From Lithospermum erythrorhizon (taxonomy: Eukaryota > Streptophyta > Magnoliopsida > Boraginales > Boraginaceae), in assembly GCA_019722365.1 (NCBI GenBank), contig JADFUC010000609.1:62001-126000 (forward strand): 64,000 bases of DNA, in the 5' to 3' direction. Under the pieces are notes generated by a model. The model ran no database searches, was not told the origin of the DNA, and saw nothing but the letters and a program-made list of their open reading frames with translations. Numbering within the stretch: the stretch's first letter is position 1; every line of letters starts with the position of its first letter. Of this stretch, positions 24,567 through 35,897 are shown piece by piece. Position numbers and translations under genes: made by a program.

Positions 24567-25259
24567 TGTTCGAGGATGTCATCAATTTTTGTCTCAGGAA
24601 TACACCTCCTAATGATATTATCAGTACAAAACATGAACAAGAAGGGATTATCCCAAAAGTATTGTTTCACATCAGACAAAAATTTCTTTCTTTTGCCGGG
24701 TATGTGAATTCGTGTGGTAGCACTAATTAACTATATAGTTAACAAAATCTGCATACCATGGTGGACTATTCTGACTGACTACCAATAATTGTTCATCAGG
24801 GAAGGTCTCCTTAATGGGTGTTTCTTCTAAAGCGTGATTCAAATCTGTGATAAACGGTCGCCCACCACATTTTCGTGTATCCTTTTTATCCTTGATTTCT
24901 AGGTCAAATTCTTGTAGTAAAATATCCATCTTATAAACCTAGGCTTACATCTTTCCTTCTTGAAAGAAAATACTTTAATGTAGCATGATCAGCCAGATAA
25001 ATTGGCTACGAGATCCTATGAGATATGATCTAGACTTATCCAAAGCAAAAACAACAAATAAAGCAATTCCTTCTCAAAGAGTAGTGTAATTATCGCCGAG
25101 CATCATTGAAGGTTTTGCCAAGAGTAAATTACCGAATACCTTCTCATTCCTTTGTCCAAGCAATCGCACCAACATCATAATCACTGCAGATCATTAATAC
25201 ACTCTTCAAATGGATGTGTCCAATCGTGCACGACCATGTGACCGTAAATTAGTTTCGCT
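24567..25259 (-). pseudogene. Athila-type RNase H region
   Basis: 24723-24929 has ILLQEFDLEIKDKKDTRKC followed by FPDEQLLVV and WYADFVNYIV, the C-terminal end of gypsy RNase H and the link to integrase as in Athila. 24930-25259 would hold the catalytic part; only scattered similarity remains. Confidence 0.82.
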
Positions 25260-26480
25260 TCAACACACAGGTGCTTCTCCGCACACACTCATTAGACATA
25301 CGTAAAGGTGTAATTTTAACAAGTAAATCACATTGGTGCTTGTAGACTTGGAAAAACTTCGATGAAACGCCGATAAAAACCGGCATGACCAAGAAAATTT
25401 TACATCTTTGACCAAAGGTGTATCTTTAACAAGTAAATCACATAGAGGTTTGTGAGACTTGGAAAATCCTTGATGAAACGCCGATAAAAACCCAAGCATG
25501 ACCAAAAACTTCTTACATCTGACACACGTCGACGGGAGTAATTTTTCAATTACATCCACTTTTTGCCTTATCAACTTCTATCTGAGGAAATCTTTCTGAA
25601 CCATAAAGTGACATTTTTCCTGGGCCAAGACAAGATTAGTTTCCTCACAACGCTGGGTCATCACAAGTTCAAGATTAAACAAATAATCATCAAAAGATCT
25701 ATCCAAAAATGTAGAAATCATCCATAAAGACCTAGATGAATCTCTATCAAGTCGAAATATGGACATCATACATCACGAAATGTGGTCGAGCACAACATAA
25801 CCCAAACTAAGATTTGCCTAAAAGAGAATGTACCATATGGACAAGTAAATGTTGTTTTTCCTCGATCCTCCTGAGCCACCACTATTTGATTGTAACCCTA
25901 TCCACATCTAAAAGCAAGAGAATGATATCCAACTAATTTCTCTAACATTTGATTAATAAATGATGTAGGAAAAACGGTCCTTCCGAGTTACAACACATTT
26001 AACTTTCGAAGTCTATACGCATTCTCCACTTACTACGCTTCTAGCGGGTATCAATTCATTTTTATCATTTTGAATCACAAGATATCTCTTTCTTTGGTAC
26101 AACTTAGCCTGACTCACCATGACTATCTCAAATAGGATAAATTATACCAGATCTAAGCTTAAGAATCAGAGCGCCTACCACCTCTTTCGAGATTAGGATT
26201 TGGGCCGCATTTCAGGTTGGATAGTGGACTTGGCACCATCCTCAAGTCGTGATTCTATGCATGCACAAAGGAAGGGTCAGACCCTTAATGTCCGCCATTG
26301 TCCAACTAAGCGCCCTTTTTTGTGTTCTCCAAGTACCCCGAGAAGCTTTTTCTTTTCCGACATCACCAAAGAAGAAGAAATAATAACAGGTAATTCATTA
26401 GTGCCATGAAGAAAAGCATATTTAAGGTGCGAAGGCAAGGCCTTCAACTCAAGGGTAGGAGGCTTTTCAATAGACGGTAT
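25260..26480 (-). pseudogene. Athila-type reverse transcriptase
   Basis: 25578-25769 contains SFDDYLFNLELV, CEETNLVLAQEKCHFMVQK, the RT block after the active site. The active site itself reads FMDDF at 25714-25728 in another frame. 25260-25574 covers the start of the RNase H connection (IEKLLPSTCVR, SKSHKPLCDLL). Upstream, 25770-26480 is strongly decayed. A 110-bp tandem duplication at 25304-25523 breaks the frame. Confidence 0.87.
25304..25523. repeat. 110-bp tandem duplication within the Athila RT-RNase H region
   Basis: 25304-25413 and 25414-25523 are adjacent copies, both starting AAAGGTGTA and both containing AACAAGTAAATCACAT and GATGAAACGCCGATAAAAAC. On the minus strand the FLSAFH..FSKS motif therefore occurs twice. 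110 is not a multiple of three. Confidence 0.88.
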
Positions 26481-26656
26481 CAATTTTGATACACTTTGTC
26501 CTAGTTCCTCATACTGCCTCCTACCAAGTGTATAACGTGGTGGTGATAATAAGTTTTCGTGATGACTAGTTCTCCTTTAGACATTTGTTATACATAACTC
26601 AACTAAATCTAGAGACTTCAACTCATCACAAGGTATGTTTACCAACGACAACCACA

Positions 26657-27151
26657 TCAATCGAAAATCATTTCGCTATCAGCTTTTAAACTTTTTAATG
26701 ACCTTATGCATGTCAAAGACAACTCTGTTCCTTCCCCACTCTTAAGATGACTGCTTGCCTGGCGAACATCAATAAGGGTTCTAATGGTAGCTAGAAAAGG
26801 TCTACCTAGCAATAAAGGAATTTCTCTATCTTTTGACATATCGAGTACAACAAAATCAGTAGGGAAGATAAACTTATCAACCTTTAACCAAGATATCTTC
26901 AATGACACCATATGGGTACACAATAGACCTATCTGTTAATTGCAAAGAAATTATTGTACTCTTGACATCACCTAAACCCAACCTATGACATAATCGATGT
27001 TACATCAAATTTATACTCGCTCCTAAATCACATAATGCCTTAACAATTTAATTCCACCTATCGTGATAAGTGGATTGTAAAGTCTCCTAGATCTTTAACT
27101 TTCTGGGTAATTTTTTGCTGGATGATCAAGGAACAATCTTCGCTATTAAGA
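26657..27151 (-). pseudogene. Athila-type aspartic protease region
   Basis: 26657-26923 reads [20 protein letters not shown] and [12 protein letters not shown], the second half of the Athila protease domain. The catalytic Asp motif should lie around 26990-27060 on the minus strand (a degraded LGASIN-like stretch) but is not in a clean frame. Confidence 0.85.
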
Positions 27152-27816
27152 TCAAGCTTCATGTTCCTCGACCTCCTTTCTACGATAAACATCTTTCATG
27201 AACTCAGTATATTGAATCTCGCTGCGGCTCGCGAAAAGGAATGTTAATATGCAACTTTTAAACATATTAAGAAATTTTGCAAATTGAGCATTAGTTTTCT
27301 TTCTTTTTGAAGCCTTGAGGGTAGGAACAGGGAAGTAAACATATTCAAAAGTACATGAGATTTTATCCATGGAAACTCTCTTGGTCACTCTTTTCTCGCT
27401 TCTCTTAGTCGGCTCGAGCCGCGACCTCAACCTCTAAACTTCTGCCATTTCTCAAAGTGACTGCATGAGCATGTTCTCGTGGGTTCTTTTCGGTGTTACT
27501 TGGAAGAGAACCCACATTTCTGTTAGTCAGAGCCTCAGCCAATTGTCCCAATTGTCGTTCAACATTCTTTAAAGCCGATTCTATTCTGGTCTTTTTCCAC
27601 CATTTGGGTTAACAACCTCTCAAGCTTATCCAACCGTGACTTCTGTGTTTCTAAATTTGATTGATCTGAAATCCCGGTGGTCTCATAACATTTGGCTGTT
27701 ACTTCCAAGAGAAATTGGATGGTTCCTCCAATATCAGGTAAGTGACGGAGAATTCCACCATTCCGCCGGTTAAAATTGGATGATATTGACCTGCCCCAGA
27801 GGGACCTCCAAGACAA
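27152..27816 (-). pseudogene. Athila-type gag-protease linker
   Basis: 27559-27816 has SRLDKLERLLTQMVEKDQNR, a helix like those that follow gag in Athila. 27152-27430 has QFAKFLNMFKS and EFMKDVYRRKEVEEHEA, matching the conserved block just before the protease in this lineage. A frame break separates the two. Confidence 0.82.
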
Positions 27817-27857
27817 GACAAGGTCTCTACGACATCACCACATAGTACTACGCTGAA

Positions 27858-28200
27858 TCATACTCGTGATCCTTGCACACCATGTCTATTTCCATAGTCG
27901 CTTAACCGAATGGAAGTAAGGAGGCGACTGCGGCTTCCGCTTTGTCTTCTCATCAATCTCATGAACCCCAGCCACTCTTCTAGTATGTCCTCTCGGATGT
28001 GGTTGGTGTTGGTTAGCAGACAATTCCTCCAATAAGATATAAGCTTCATCGGGTGTCTTTTTTGTCAACAAGCCCAGAGACATCCAAGATAGCGCTAAAG
28101 CTTTTCGTGTCAACCTATCAGGAAGGTTTGTATAAGATAAGGTCTTCGGGAAAACTATGATTTGGACACTTTCCTGAGACCTCAAACTGCTCAAGACGTC
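27858..28200 (-). pseudogene. Athila-type gag fragment
   Basis: Two overlapping frames (27886-28194 and 27858-28049) encode pieces of gag. LTRKALALSW and KTPDEAYILLEELSANQHQ match the conserved C-terminal part of Athila/Tat gag, where NKTPEEAYELLEEMA is usual. 28201-28871 is the expected gag N-terminus but is broken beyond reading. Confidence 0.82.
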
Positions 28201-28871
28201 TCACCCTACCATCTCATCTTCATCTTCACGTGAAACACACAATGTCATTCTTCAATTTGGTGGATTTTGACGCGGGAAAATACCGAGCCAAACTCAGACT
28301 ACTTGCTCCCAAGTGGTCAGCATTTCAGGATTCCGAGCATTCCACTACCTCTTTTTTCTCCCGCATGTAGATAAAGGAAATAAAGAGTCGCTGGATAGAA
28401 TCAAATGAACACCATTCACCTTCTCGTGGATAAGAGCTATCTCCATGAAATTACTAGTGCTCATCGAGATCTTCATGACTCCGTGCCATTAAATTGCACA
28501 TGATTCTTCATATGTCGATCGCTTTAACTCAAAGTTGGTGGCATTTATTGGTGGTGGCCTCTAGCATGCGAAAGAAATAACCCTCCAACAGAAAGTAGAA
28601 AGCATAACCAAAGTCATCCGAAGAACTACAACATTAGCCCATCATCACCCATCTCAACGACATCCCGACATCATCGCCTACGGTATACGAATCCTCTCGC
28701 TCTGCCTAGTCTCGGTATTAAGCTCGGCAGTTTTCTATCTCTCGATCAAAACAATGATTCTAAAAGGACGCGAAAGGGTCATGCACTAAAAACAACAATA
28801 ATATAATAAAAGAAAGAGAGTAGTAAAGTTAAAGAACCGGAATTAAACCAATATTTCCAGTACTGGAATTT

Positions 28872-28884
28872 GGCAACGGCGCCA
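28872..28884 (-). other. Primer binding site, tRNA-Asp type
   Basis: On the minus strand TGGCGCCGTTGCC, the site typical of Athila elements, starting three bases inside the 5' LTR. It is perfectly preserved. Confidence 0.88.
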
Positions 28885-28887
28885 ACT

Positions 28888-30008
28888 TGACAACACAATT
28901 TTAAGTGTTCCGGGTCGATTCCCGGTCGTATAAGTAATATAAATGAATAAGTAGAGTTTCGAATCCACAACTTCAATCTAATAAGTATTAATTTTTCTAA
29001 TCCTCAATTAACTAATATGAAATAGTGACTTTCTTATCTAGACTAGTTAACTAAATTGAATAAGAAATTAATTTAACTAAACTAATTGAACGAAAGTAGT
29101 GGTTTTACTTAATATGTAAAGTATAGCTGTGACACATGATTTCACAAACTCAATTCACTTAGTAGCTACTTTAATTCATAACAAAAAGCCAAGTACACAA
29201 TTGATATTACTTCTCGCCACTCAATTAAGCCCCTAAGAAGCTAACTATATCTTTATGATAGCTTAAAATAGGAGGCCTTATTAACAACATACGCTTATAA
29301 ATCAAGACACCAGATACTCTATATTTCCTATGGTAAATGAAACACGTGTTATGATTATTAATCTCTAAGAGACACCTTATTTCTAGCAATTAATCACTTA
29401 TATAAACAATTTTAATATTGATATCGTGATATTAAACCGTAACTACGCAAAATAATCGAATTATGAAACCGTGAATAAATTAACTCCAAGAAAATCAAAT
29501 CATCCGATCCATCACATCATGGTCCCGATTAATAATAAATTAGTTCATAATAAATGTTTAAAATAAATACATGAAATTAATGGAAATCATCCTAAGTAAT
29601 AAAATAGACTAAATAGAAATTATTCAAACCAAATGGATCCTAATTTAAGGACCATACATCACCGCATAAACTTCAAACAACGAGTAATGACAAAAGATTG
29701 TCTTTGTTGTTGCTTCTCAATGCACTCCCTTTTGACTCTTCAAAATAGTGAATAAAAATCAACCTCCTCTTTTATAGATCACATAACCTAATATTAGCGG
29801 CGTAACCACTTTCTGTCATGACTTATGTAAGTTTTATGGACCGCTTCGACACTATTCAATTAAATGCCTAATTCCTTCTTTTTTTAACAGATAATTGCCT
29901 AGGAACTGAAATAAGACTAAACAAGTGCAAATTATATTTCATTAAGGCAAAATAACATCAATTAATACTCAACTAGGCCCTCAAACACGATATAATAAAC
30001 ACTTATCA
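28888..30008 (-). repeat. Athila-type 5' LTR
   Basis: 1121 bp, TGACAACAC ... ACTTATCA, so the TG/CA ends are intact. The minus-strand TATA box is at 29767-29777. The LTR borders the primer binding site on the left after a 3-base spacer. Confidence 0.9.
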
Positions 30009-30196
30009 TCGATTCAGACGGTTACCGACGGTTAATTTAGTAGGTTGTACATCCCCATGGTTCTTCGGGGCTCGTTGATAATATGGATATGTCTTAACCA
30101 ACTTTAAAGGCTCGTGGGTCAAGACGCCTGTCCGGCTTTTTTTTAGAGGCGATTGGGGATAAGCCGATATGTTCTGACTGCCTTAGCGTACTAGTT

Positions 30197-30475
30197 GTGT
30201 CGCATATGTCCAGCTTTTGGAGGCGTGGTTTGATGAGCAGCGGATATGTTCCCGATCGGGTCTTAATGTGCCTTAGTAGTCAAGACGGTCTCTATTCATA
30301 TGGATATTCATACTTGAATATCTGTGAGGCGCTGGTAGCTCATGTTTCTGCAGCAAGGATTATCAACCTTTATGAGATGATGTATTTTTCTCGAACCTGG
30401 CAACTCTATAGGGAATCTGATCTCCGTGCTGAACACGCCAAACTATTGGGACCTCAGTCCGAGTTTTGGAGATAA
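30197..30475 (+). CDS. 92-codon frame antisense to the Tat-type element (uncertain)
   Basis: Open from 30197 to a stop ending at 30475. The C-terminal half (RTWQLYRESDLRAEHAKLLG) is charged and helix-like. I do not recognise it. It runs opposite to gag and lies where Tat elements can carry an antisense ORF; no splice or promoter signal was found. It could also be chance. Confidence 0.3.
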   Translation: MSHMSSFWRRGLMSSGYVPDRVLMCLSSQDGLYSYGYSYLNICEALVAHVSAARIINLYEMMYFSRTWQLYRESDLRAEHAKLLGPQSEFWR

Positions 30476-30974
30476 TGTTGAATAGAAAAGGTTGAGCTTT
30501 GCTCCCCTAGTCTTATCTCAAGGCCTCGTAGGCGCCAGACTTCGCTCTTTTTCACCTCATCCATAGACACGACATTTATCTACTTGATCCGATGCACGTC
30601 CGATGACGTGGGTTGAAGCAACGTTGCTTTTATCCTCGCTCTTCATCATCACTGTGAGATCCCCGTGTTCAAGAGTTTTAAAGATCGTGTCTGAACCTAT
30701 CTCAAGCTTGCAATCTAGGAGCTTTAAGCATTATTCCTTTTCTTTTTTGTGATTGCATCTTCACTTAGGAGCCTTGATGGCATAGTCCCCGGTTGCTATT
30801 TGTTGATGTAAACTTGTGCCATGTCAATGATGGATCGCTGAGACATCCGTGTGCTTGTTCATCTTAGTCCTCGGAGTCTTTACATATTGCCGTCAGAGTA
30901 GGATTCGCTTTCTTAATTTTCCACTTGACGTATCGGATCTCTTTGTTTCGCCATGGTTTTATCCCACTTAATGC

Positions 30975-31131
30975 ATTCTTCTTTTTGATAATTGTTTTAT
31001 CGTTGCTGTCTTTATATTAATGTGCTTATTCTTCTTTTTTTATAATTGTTTTATCGTTGCCTTTTTATTACCGTGCTTATTCTTCTTTTGATAATTGTTT
31101 ATCGTTGCCGCTCTTTTTTATTACCATGCCT
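30975..31131. repeat. Three-copy tandem repeat, 51-53 bp unit
   Basis: Units 30975-31027, 31028-31078 and 31079-31131 each begin ATTCTTCTTTT, then ATAATTGTTTATCGTTGC (with small indels) and end with a TTATTACCGTGCTT-like stretch. Confidence 0.88.
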
Positions 31132-31583
31132 TTGGCCATCTTTTATCTTGTACCTTTGTGACAACATGAAAGTTGTTTTAGGTTACGTAAGGCGCTGCGA
31201 TAATGCATCAAGTCGCTTACGTACTCCCAAGGATCGTCTGGGGATTGCCCAAACATAGTTCGAGGTTTTGATCTAACCTCATATCAAGGAGGGCTCGCGC
31301 CACCTCATGCTCAGAGGTTGATGATTTTTCTCTCATCCGGGGAGGAACAATTTATACTCTCGCTCGGGGAGTGGTCGATAGTTTAAGCTCGTGATCAAGG
31401 AGGCTGCAAGGGGAAGTTTATCCTCATGCTCGAGGGCAATTTGAATTTATTTTAGAAGTATTTGAACCTCCTGGCTCATCGCATGTGCATTCCCACCCTT
31501 GTTTTGCTAGTCTTTTGTCGAGATTGAAGTTTCAACCCATCAACCGCTTTCATGAAGATAGGCGTCATGGACTTACGATAGCA

Positions 31584-32749
31584 TCAATCTTTGAGGCGGA
31601 CATTCATTCCATAATGTCTGCTCATGGACATACTTGTATGTTGGGTTGTCCTGATGCCTTTTGAGGAATTCGTCCAGGATGCCACTTGGTCGGTCCCAGA
31701 TTGAATGTTCCCATATGGTTTGTCTGTAGACCTTTGGATTTCCAGTTTCTCTATTTCTTCTAGGGAACAGTCACGTACGAGACTTGTGTTTCGGGGCTCA
31801 TATATCAAGTACCCCGTCTTGTTGTCCTTCCTTACTGATAGGCATTGAAAGGTGGACATGAAATTTTCCTTCATTAACCCCTAGGGATAAGGGCCTTTAT
31901 GTGCTTTTTGCGCAAGGAAGGTAGCCCTATCCGGTATACATTTCTCTTGTTCTTGAAGCCTTAACCCTTCAGCTTTAGCAGGGTGTTGTTGACCTTCATA
32001 CCCAGGCGCTTCTCTATGAGGCGGACAATCATTCCACAACGTCGGCTCGTGAATATATTTATACACCAGGTCATCTTGACACTGCTTGAGGAACTTGTCC
32101 AGGATGCCATTTGGCTAGTCATCGCTTGAGTATTTCCATAAGGTTTGTTCATGGATGTAGCGTTGAACTTCTAGTTCCTCTACCTCCTCTAAGAAATACC
32201 CATTCTCAGGGTACGTGTCTTTGAATTCACGCACCACTTCTCCCATTTCTGCATTTTTGCTTACTGATATGCATGGGAGGGTGACCATGAACCTTTCCTT
32301 AATTGCCTCCCAATGATGCGCCTCTTGGACTGGGAAGGTACCCCTATCCGGCGTCTCCTTATCTTGTTCCTCTATGTTGAAGCATGAGGCAGAGCTTCTT
32401 TCTTCCTCTGGCAGTTCCTCTATAATTTTAGAGGTCGTCCTCCCAAGTCTGTCAAAGACAAATTTTCTTTGAGTTGGGTTGTGGCTTTTTATGTTTGTCC
32501 CCAATCTCAGGAAGACTGATTTCCTCTTGATTTTCTTCTTAGGGGTTGAGATTGCCCCCAACCTGAGGAATACTGAGCGTCGTCCCTCACGTATTTGGTC
32601 TGTAGAGGCCTCTTCACTAACCTATGCTATGTGGTGGTTAGTCACCCTCTTGATTAGGACATGCAATGGTGGTTTCGAGGTATATCCCAACCCTATGGTT
32701 GAGTTCTTGACAGACCAGCCTTTTTGCCTTAGCATCTTTTGGGTGTCAT
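31584..32749 (-). pseudogene. Tat-type gag-protease 3' linker with internal duplication
   Basis: Minus-strand frames 32115-32561, 31881-32152 and 31584-31874 have low-complexity, charged sequence. KFVFDRLGRTTSK resembles the VFDRLG repeats that follow the protease in Tat elements. Within it, 31592-31945 and 32017-32360 are two diverged copies (offset about 425 bp), seen as TGAGGCGGACA, CAGGATGCCA and CTTACTGATA in both. The frame of the left copy differs from the right. Confidence 0.72.
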
Positions 32750-33235
32750 TTAACCCATGTATTTTGTTGCTTCTAACTCGGGAGGTAGTTGTCCGATAGC
32801 TTTGTCTTTAATAGGATCATAGTCAGCCTTTAATAAGAGGTCATAAGCTTTTGGACCCATAGTTCCATGCATTATTTTGGGTCCTTCCTTGGGTGTGACA
32901 AAATATTTAAGGGGTAACGTCACCGCCTTTTTAGGTTGAGTGAGGGGTAGGGTCAAGCCTTTGAATGCTTGAACTAGCTCTTCCTCTACTTCTTGTAAAG
33001 CTAAGGTAGCTGTTTGAGCTACTTCAGGTATCTGGGGTGGCTCTGGCCCTTCGTTTTGCCGCAATTTGCCCTTTTTCTTGTAGAATTTGGCATCAACAAA
33101 GTGGGATTCTTCAACTAATGGGTTTCATCCGCCTTAACCGTTTTCTCCTTCCCATCTTTGTAGTATTTCAAGCACTGGTGAAGTGTTGAGGGGACAACAT
33201 TGCTGTTGTGGATCCAAAATCTTCCTAATAGGATA
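32750..33235 (-). pseudogene. Tat-type post-protease region
   Basis: 32750-33064 encodes KGLTLPLTQPKK and PELEATKYMG, a linker typical downstream of the protease in Tat elements. 33065-33235 continues from the protease frame with [11 protein letters not shown] and DAKFYKK-like residues after a frame break. Confidence 0.75.
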
Positions 33236-33550
33236 TTATATGACCTTGGCATCTATTACATGGAACCATGAGGTGGTTTCCAATTCCCCTATCACCAAGT
33301 GCAGACTTACTTTTTCGAGCGTTCGCTCCCCGCCTTGGTTAAAACCTTGAATTATGATGCGGGACTGTTGTAAGTCTTCAGTGGAGATGCCTAGCAGTTT
33401 TAATGTCTGGAGTGGTAGGATATTCACAACTGATCCTCCATCTACTAACATTCTACTTATCCGGCTTTCGTTTACATAGCCTGACACATAGTGGTTTGTT
33501 TTGAGTACCATCTTCTTGTGGCAGGTCTCCGTCAATGAATGTGATGGCAA
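33236..33550 (-). pseudogene. Tat-type aspartic protease
   Basis: Contains VSGYVNESRISRMLVDGGS followed by VNILPLQTLKLLG, the Tat-lineage protease with catalytic D-G-G-S near residue 37. IIQGFNQGGERTLE and WFHVIDAKV complete the domain. It is open over about 100 codons, and overlaps the preceding frame (33453-33815) by a frameshift. Confidence 0.9.
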
Positions 33551-34165
33551 AAGTCTGGAGACTCCTTGAAGCGGGTAGCGTCACCCTTAATGCTTCTACA
33601 GTAGTTGAGTCTTCGTTGACTTCAACACATATATGGCCTGGTTCGTAGTCTTCATCGTCTGAGTAATCAGCCCATGTTTTTCCAGGGATAAGCTTACTCT
33701 CCCAAAAGTCATGAGGCACTTTGACCTCAGTAGGCTCGATGATGGTAAGGGTAATATGGTTGGAAAAGACCTTGTCTCCTTCCAGGATTATTGCTCCCTT
33801 TCTTGCGAGGTCCATTACTAGCTCTTTAAATATGAAGCATTTTCAATGGGATGCCCTAGTGTCCTATGATACTTGCAGAAGTTAGGCTCCGTGCTCTGAT
33901 TTGCCTCCTCAGGTCTCATTGACTCTGAGAGTTCTATGAGCTTTGCTTTCAATAGCTCATTAAACATTGAGGGAACGTCCGACTCAAGGAAGGGGTAATC
34001 CTTCTCTTGTATCTCTTTAAGTGTGAGACATTCCTTCTTTCCAAGGTCAAGTCTGCCCTCGATCTTCTTAGTTCTGAAGGAGAACTTAATCGTTTTAGAA
34101 GTCACAACGTTTACTTCTTTTTTTTCGAGCTTGGAAGCTTTGTTTAGCTTCCTTAGCTCATACAT
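33453..34165 (-). pseudogene. Tat-type gag C-terminal part
   Basis: Two frames (33818-34165 and 33453-33815). The first has CKYHRTLGHPIENA, the modified zinc-knuckle-like motif (C..H....H) of Tat gag. The second has ITFIDGDLPQEDGTQNKPL, the lead-in to the protease. A stop separates the two near 33817. Confidence 0.85.
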
Positions 34166-34262
34166 GGACTTCGAGTAAGAGGCTCCTAGGGTATAGGGTA
34201 CGTACCCTTTGTTCGCAGCAATGCTGAGCTACATGGACTTCGAGTAAGAGGCTGCTGGGGTA

Positions 34263-34991
34263 TTACTCAAAGGTTTTGGGAAGTATTCCCTGCATAATGT
34301 ACTGCAGGTCCCAATGCATGCCTTGAATACACATGCTGATGGCTGATGACTCTGAGAGCCTATCTTTGCATTTTAAGTTCAGACTTTTCCATCGATTGAT
34401 GAAGTCTGTAACTGACTCTTCTTTTCTTTTTTTGGTAGTAGTTAGCTCCATCATGCTAACTGTCCTCTTTGTACTGAAGAAGTGATTGAGGAATTTACTC
34501 TCCAGTTGAGCACAACTGTCTATGGAGGCAGACTCTAAGTCAGTGTACCAATCGAATACATTCCCTTTGAGTGAGCGAACGAACTGTTTGACCATTTCAT
34601 CCCCTTCAGTCCCAACATTGTTGCATGTCTCAACAAAGTGGGCTATATGTTGTTTGGGGTTCCTAGTTCCATCGAAGTATTGGAACTTGGGTGGCTGATA
34701 GCCCTTGGGCATCTTCAGCTGGTCTATGCGGGAGGTATAGGGCTTTATGTAGGTATATGAAAGTGCCTCCTGGTCTTCATGACCTTTTATTGCCCCCAGT
34801 ATATACTCCTTCAGTTGTGCTGCTGGAATCATTCTATCTACTAGAATGATAAGAGTTTCTATTGTATTCCTCATTGGTCCTCGTGATGAACCTGAGGTAT
34901 TGTGATGGGATGGATGGAACATTCCATCTACCATCTTAGAGGCTGAGGCCGCCTCTCTTTGTTTTAGAATAACCTCTATGCTCTTGATCAA
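34263..34991 (-). pseudogene. Tat-type gag (Retrotrans_gag domain)
   Basis: 242 open codons. Central part: MPKGYQPPKFQYFDGTRNPK, HIAHFVETCNN and VKQFVRSLKGNVFDWYTDLE, which are the conserved core of the Retrotrans_gag domain in Tat-lineage gypsy elements; then FINRWKSLNLKCKDRLSE and GMHWDLQYIMQGI. This is the best-kept coding block of the element. Confidence 0.93.
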
Positions 34992-35079
34992 CTATCTTTC
35001 CTGATATATGAGTAATAGAGTCATCTTGATGTTACATCTTTTGCAACATATTTTCTACCATCCCTATTAGGGTAGCCAT

Positions 35080-35271
35080 CTATTCTTCTAGGAAGGTAAT
35101 ACCAGTCATCATTGTTGGTGCTAGGAAGTCTGCAGAGCCGGTGAATGAGCCAGACTCTGACTGCAGATTCCTAGTAGGTGTACTGAGTATAGAACCATAG
35201 TTGCTTGAGTTCTCCGACGCTTGTCCGTTGAAGTCCTCAACTATATGTTGAGAAGGTTCCTTAGCTGGCAT
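35080..35271 (-). pseudogene. Possible gag N-terminus of the Tat-type element
   Basis: 63 codons starting MPAKEPSQHIVEDFNGQ, Ser- and Thr-rich, in line with a Tat gag N-terminus, though not specific. It starts only about 20 bases from the LTR edge at 35291, leaving no normal leader or primer binding site. Confidence 0.5.
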
Positions 35272-35897
35272 TAGGCGACTGGCTGCTTCGTGTTTATTAT
35301 TTATAAAATAGGGTACAAAATAAAACCCACTATAGGGGAAAATTCCTCAGTGTACAAGTTTTATCAAATCGAAGAGGATCGACTGTCCAAACTATGGATC
35401 CCTAAGCATTTGCTGACGATTTGTGAGATGTTTTGCTTGCTTGACTTGACTTGGTCTTGATATGAGCTTGGTATGAGCTCGGCTTGATTTGAGCTCGACT
35501 TAAGCTTGATTTGACTTGATTTGGGTTGGATAGGAGCTCTATGACGAGCTGGATATGTGTCCTAGTCTTGATGGACTTGAGACTGGTCTGGACTTGGATA
35601 TGGTCCGAGCCGGGGAGCCTTAGCAGCGTATTCCCGTGTTGGTTGTATGGACTTGATCTTGGGTCTTGGACTTGATCTCCGGTCTATGTCAGACTTGATG
35701 GACTTACTGCAAGTGTCTGCAGCGTGGGACTTAGGTTTAGTATTGCTGGTGTGACTTCACCTTTTGCAGTGGGATTTGAGGGATATGACCCAGGTGGGAC
35801 TGGTAGTTGTATAAGCTACTGCCTCTGGTGGGACTTTGTAGCTTGAGAGGCTACTTGTCTTTAGTGGGACTTAGTGAGATTTGGCCTCACTTGGATT

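Larger units (their letters stand above)
20943..30008 (-). mobile_element. Athila-type Ty3/gypsy element, inactive, nested in the Tat-type element
   Basis: LTRs 20943-22088 and 28888-30008 are direct repeats starting TGACAACAC. The minus strand carries, in order, gag, protease, RT, RNase H, integrase and an extra 3' ORF. RT before integrase marks Ty3/gypsy. The primer site TGGCGCCGTTGCC is the tRNA-Asp type used by Athila, and gag and protease resemble Athila proteins. Flanking 5-mers are CTGAT and TCGAT, a poor target duplication. Every domain is frameshifted. Confidence 0.88.
30009..31583. other. Tat-type element internal DNA beyond the Athila insertion
   Basis: Continuation of the Tat-type internal region. 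No RT, RNase H or integrase motif was found on either strand. It contains one plus-strand frame (30197-30475), a three-copy tandem repeat (30975-31131), and a run of CTCGGGGAG-like sequences at about 31290-31440. Confidence 0.5.
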
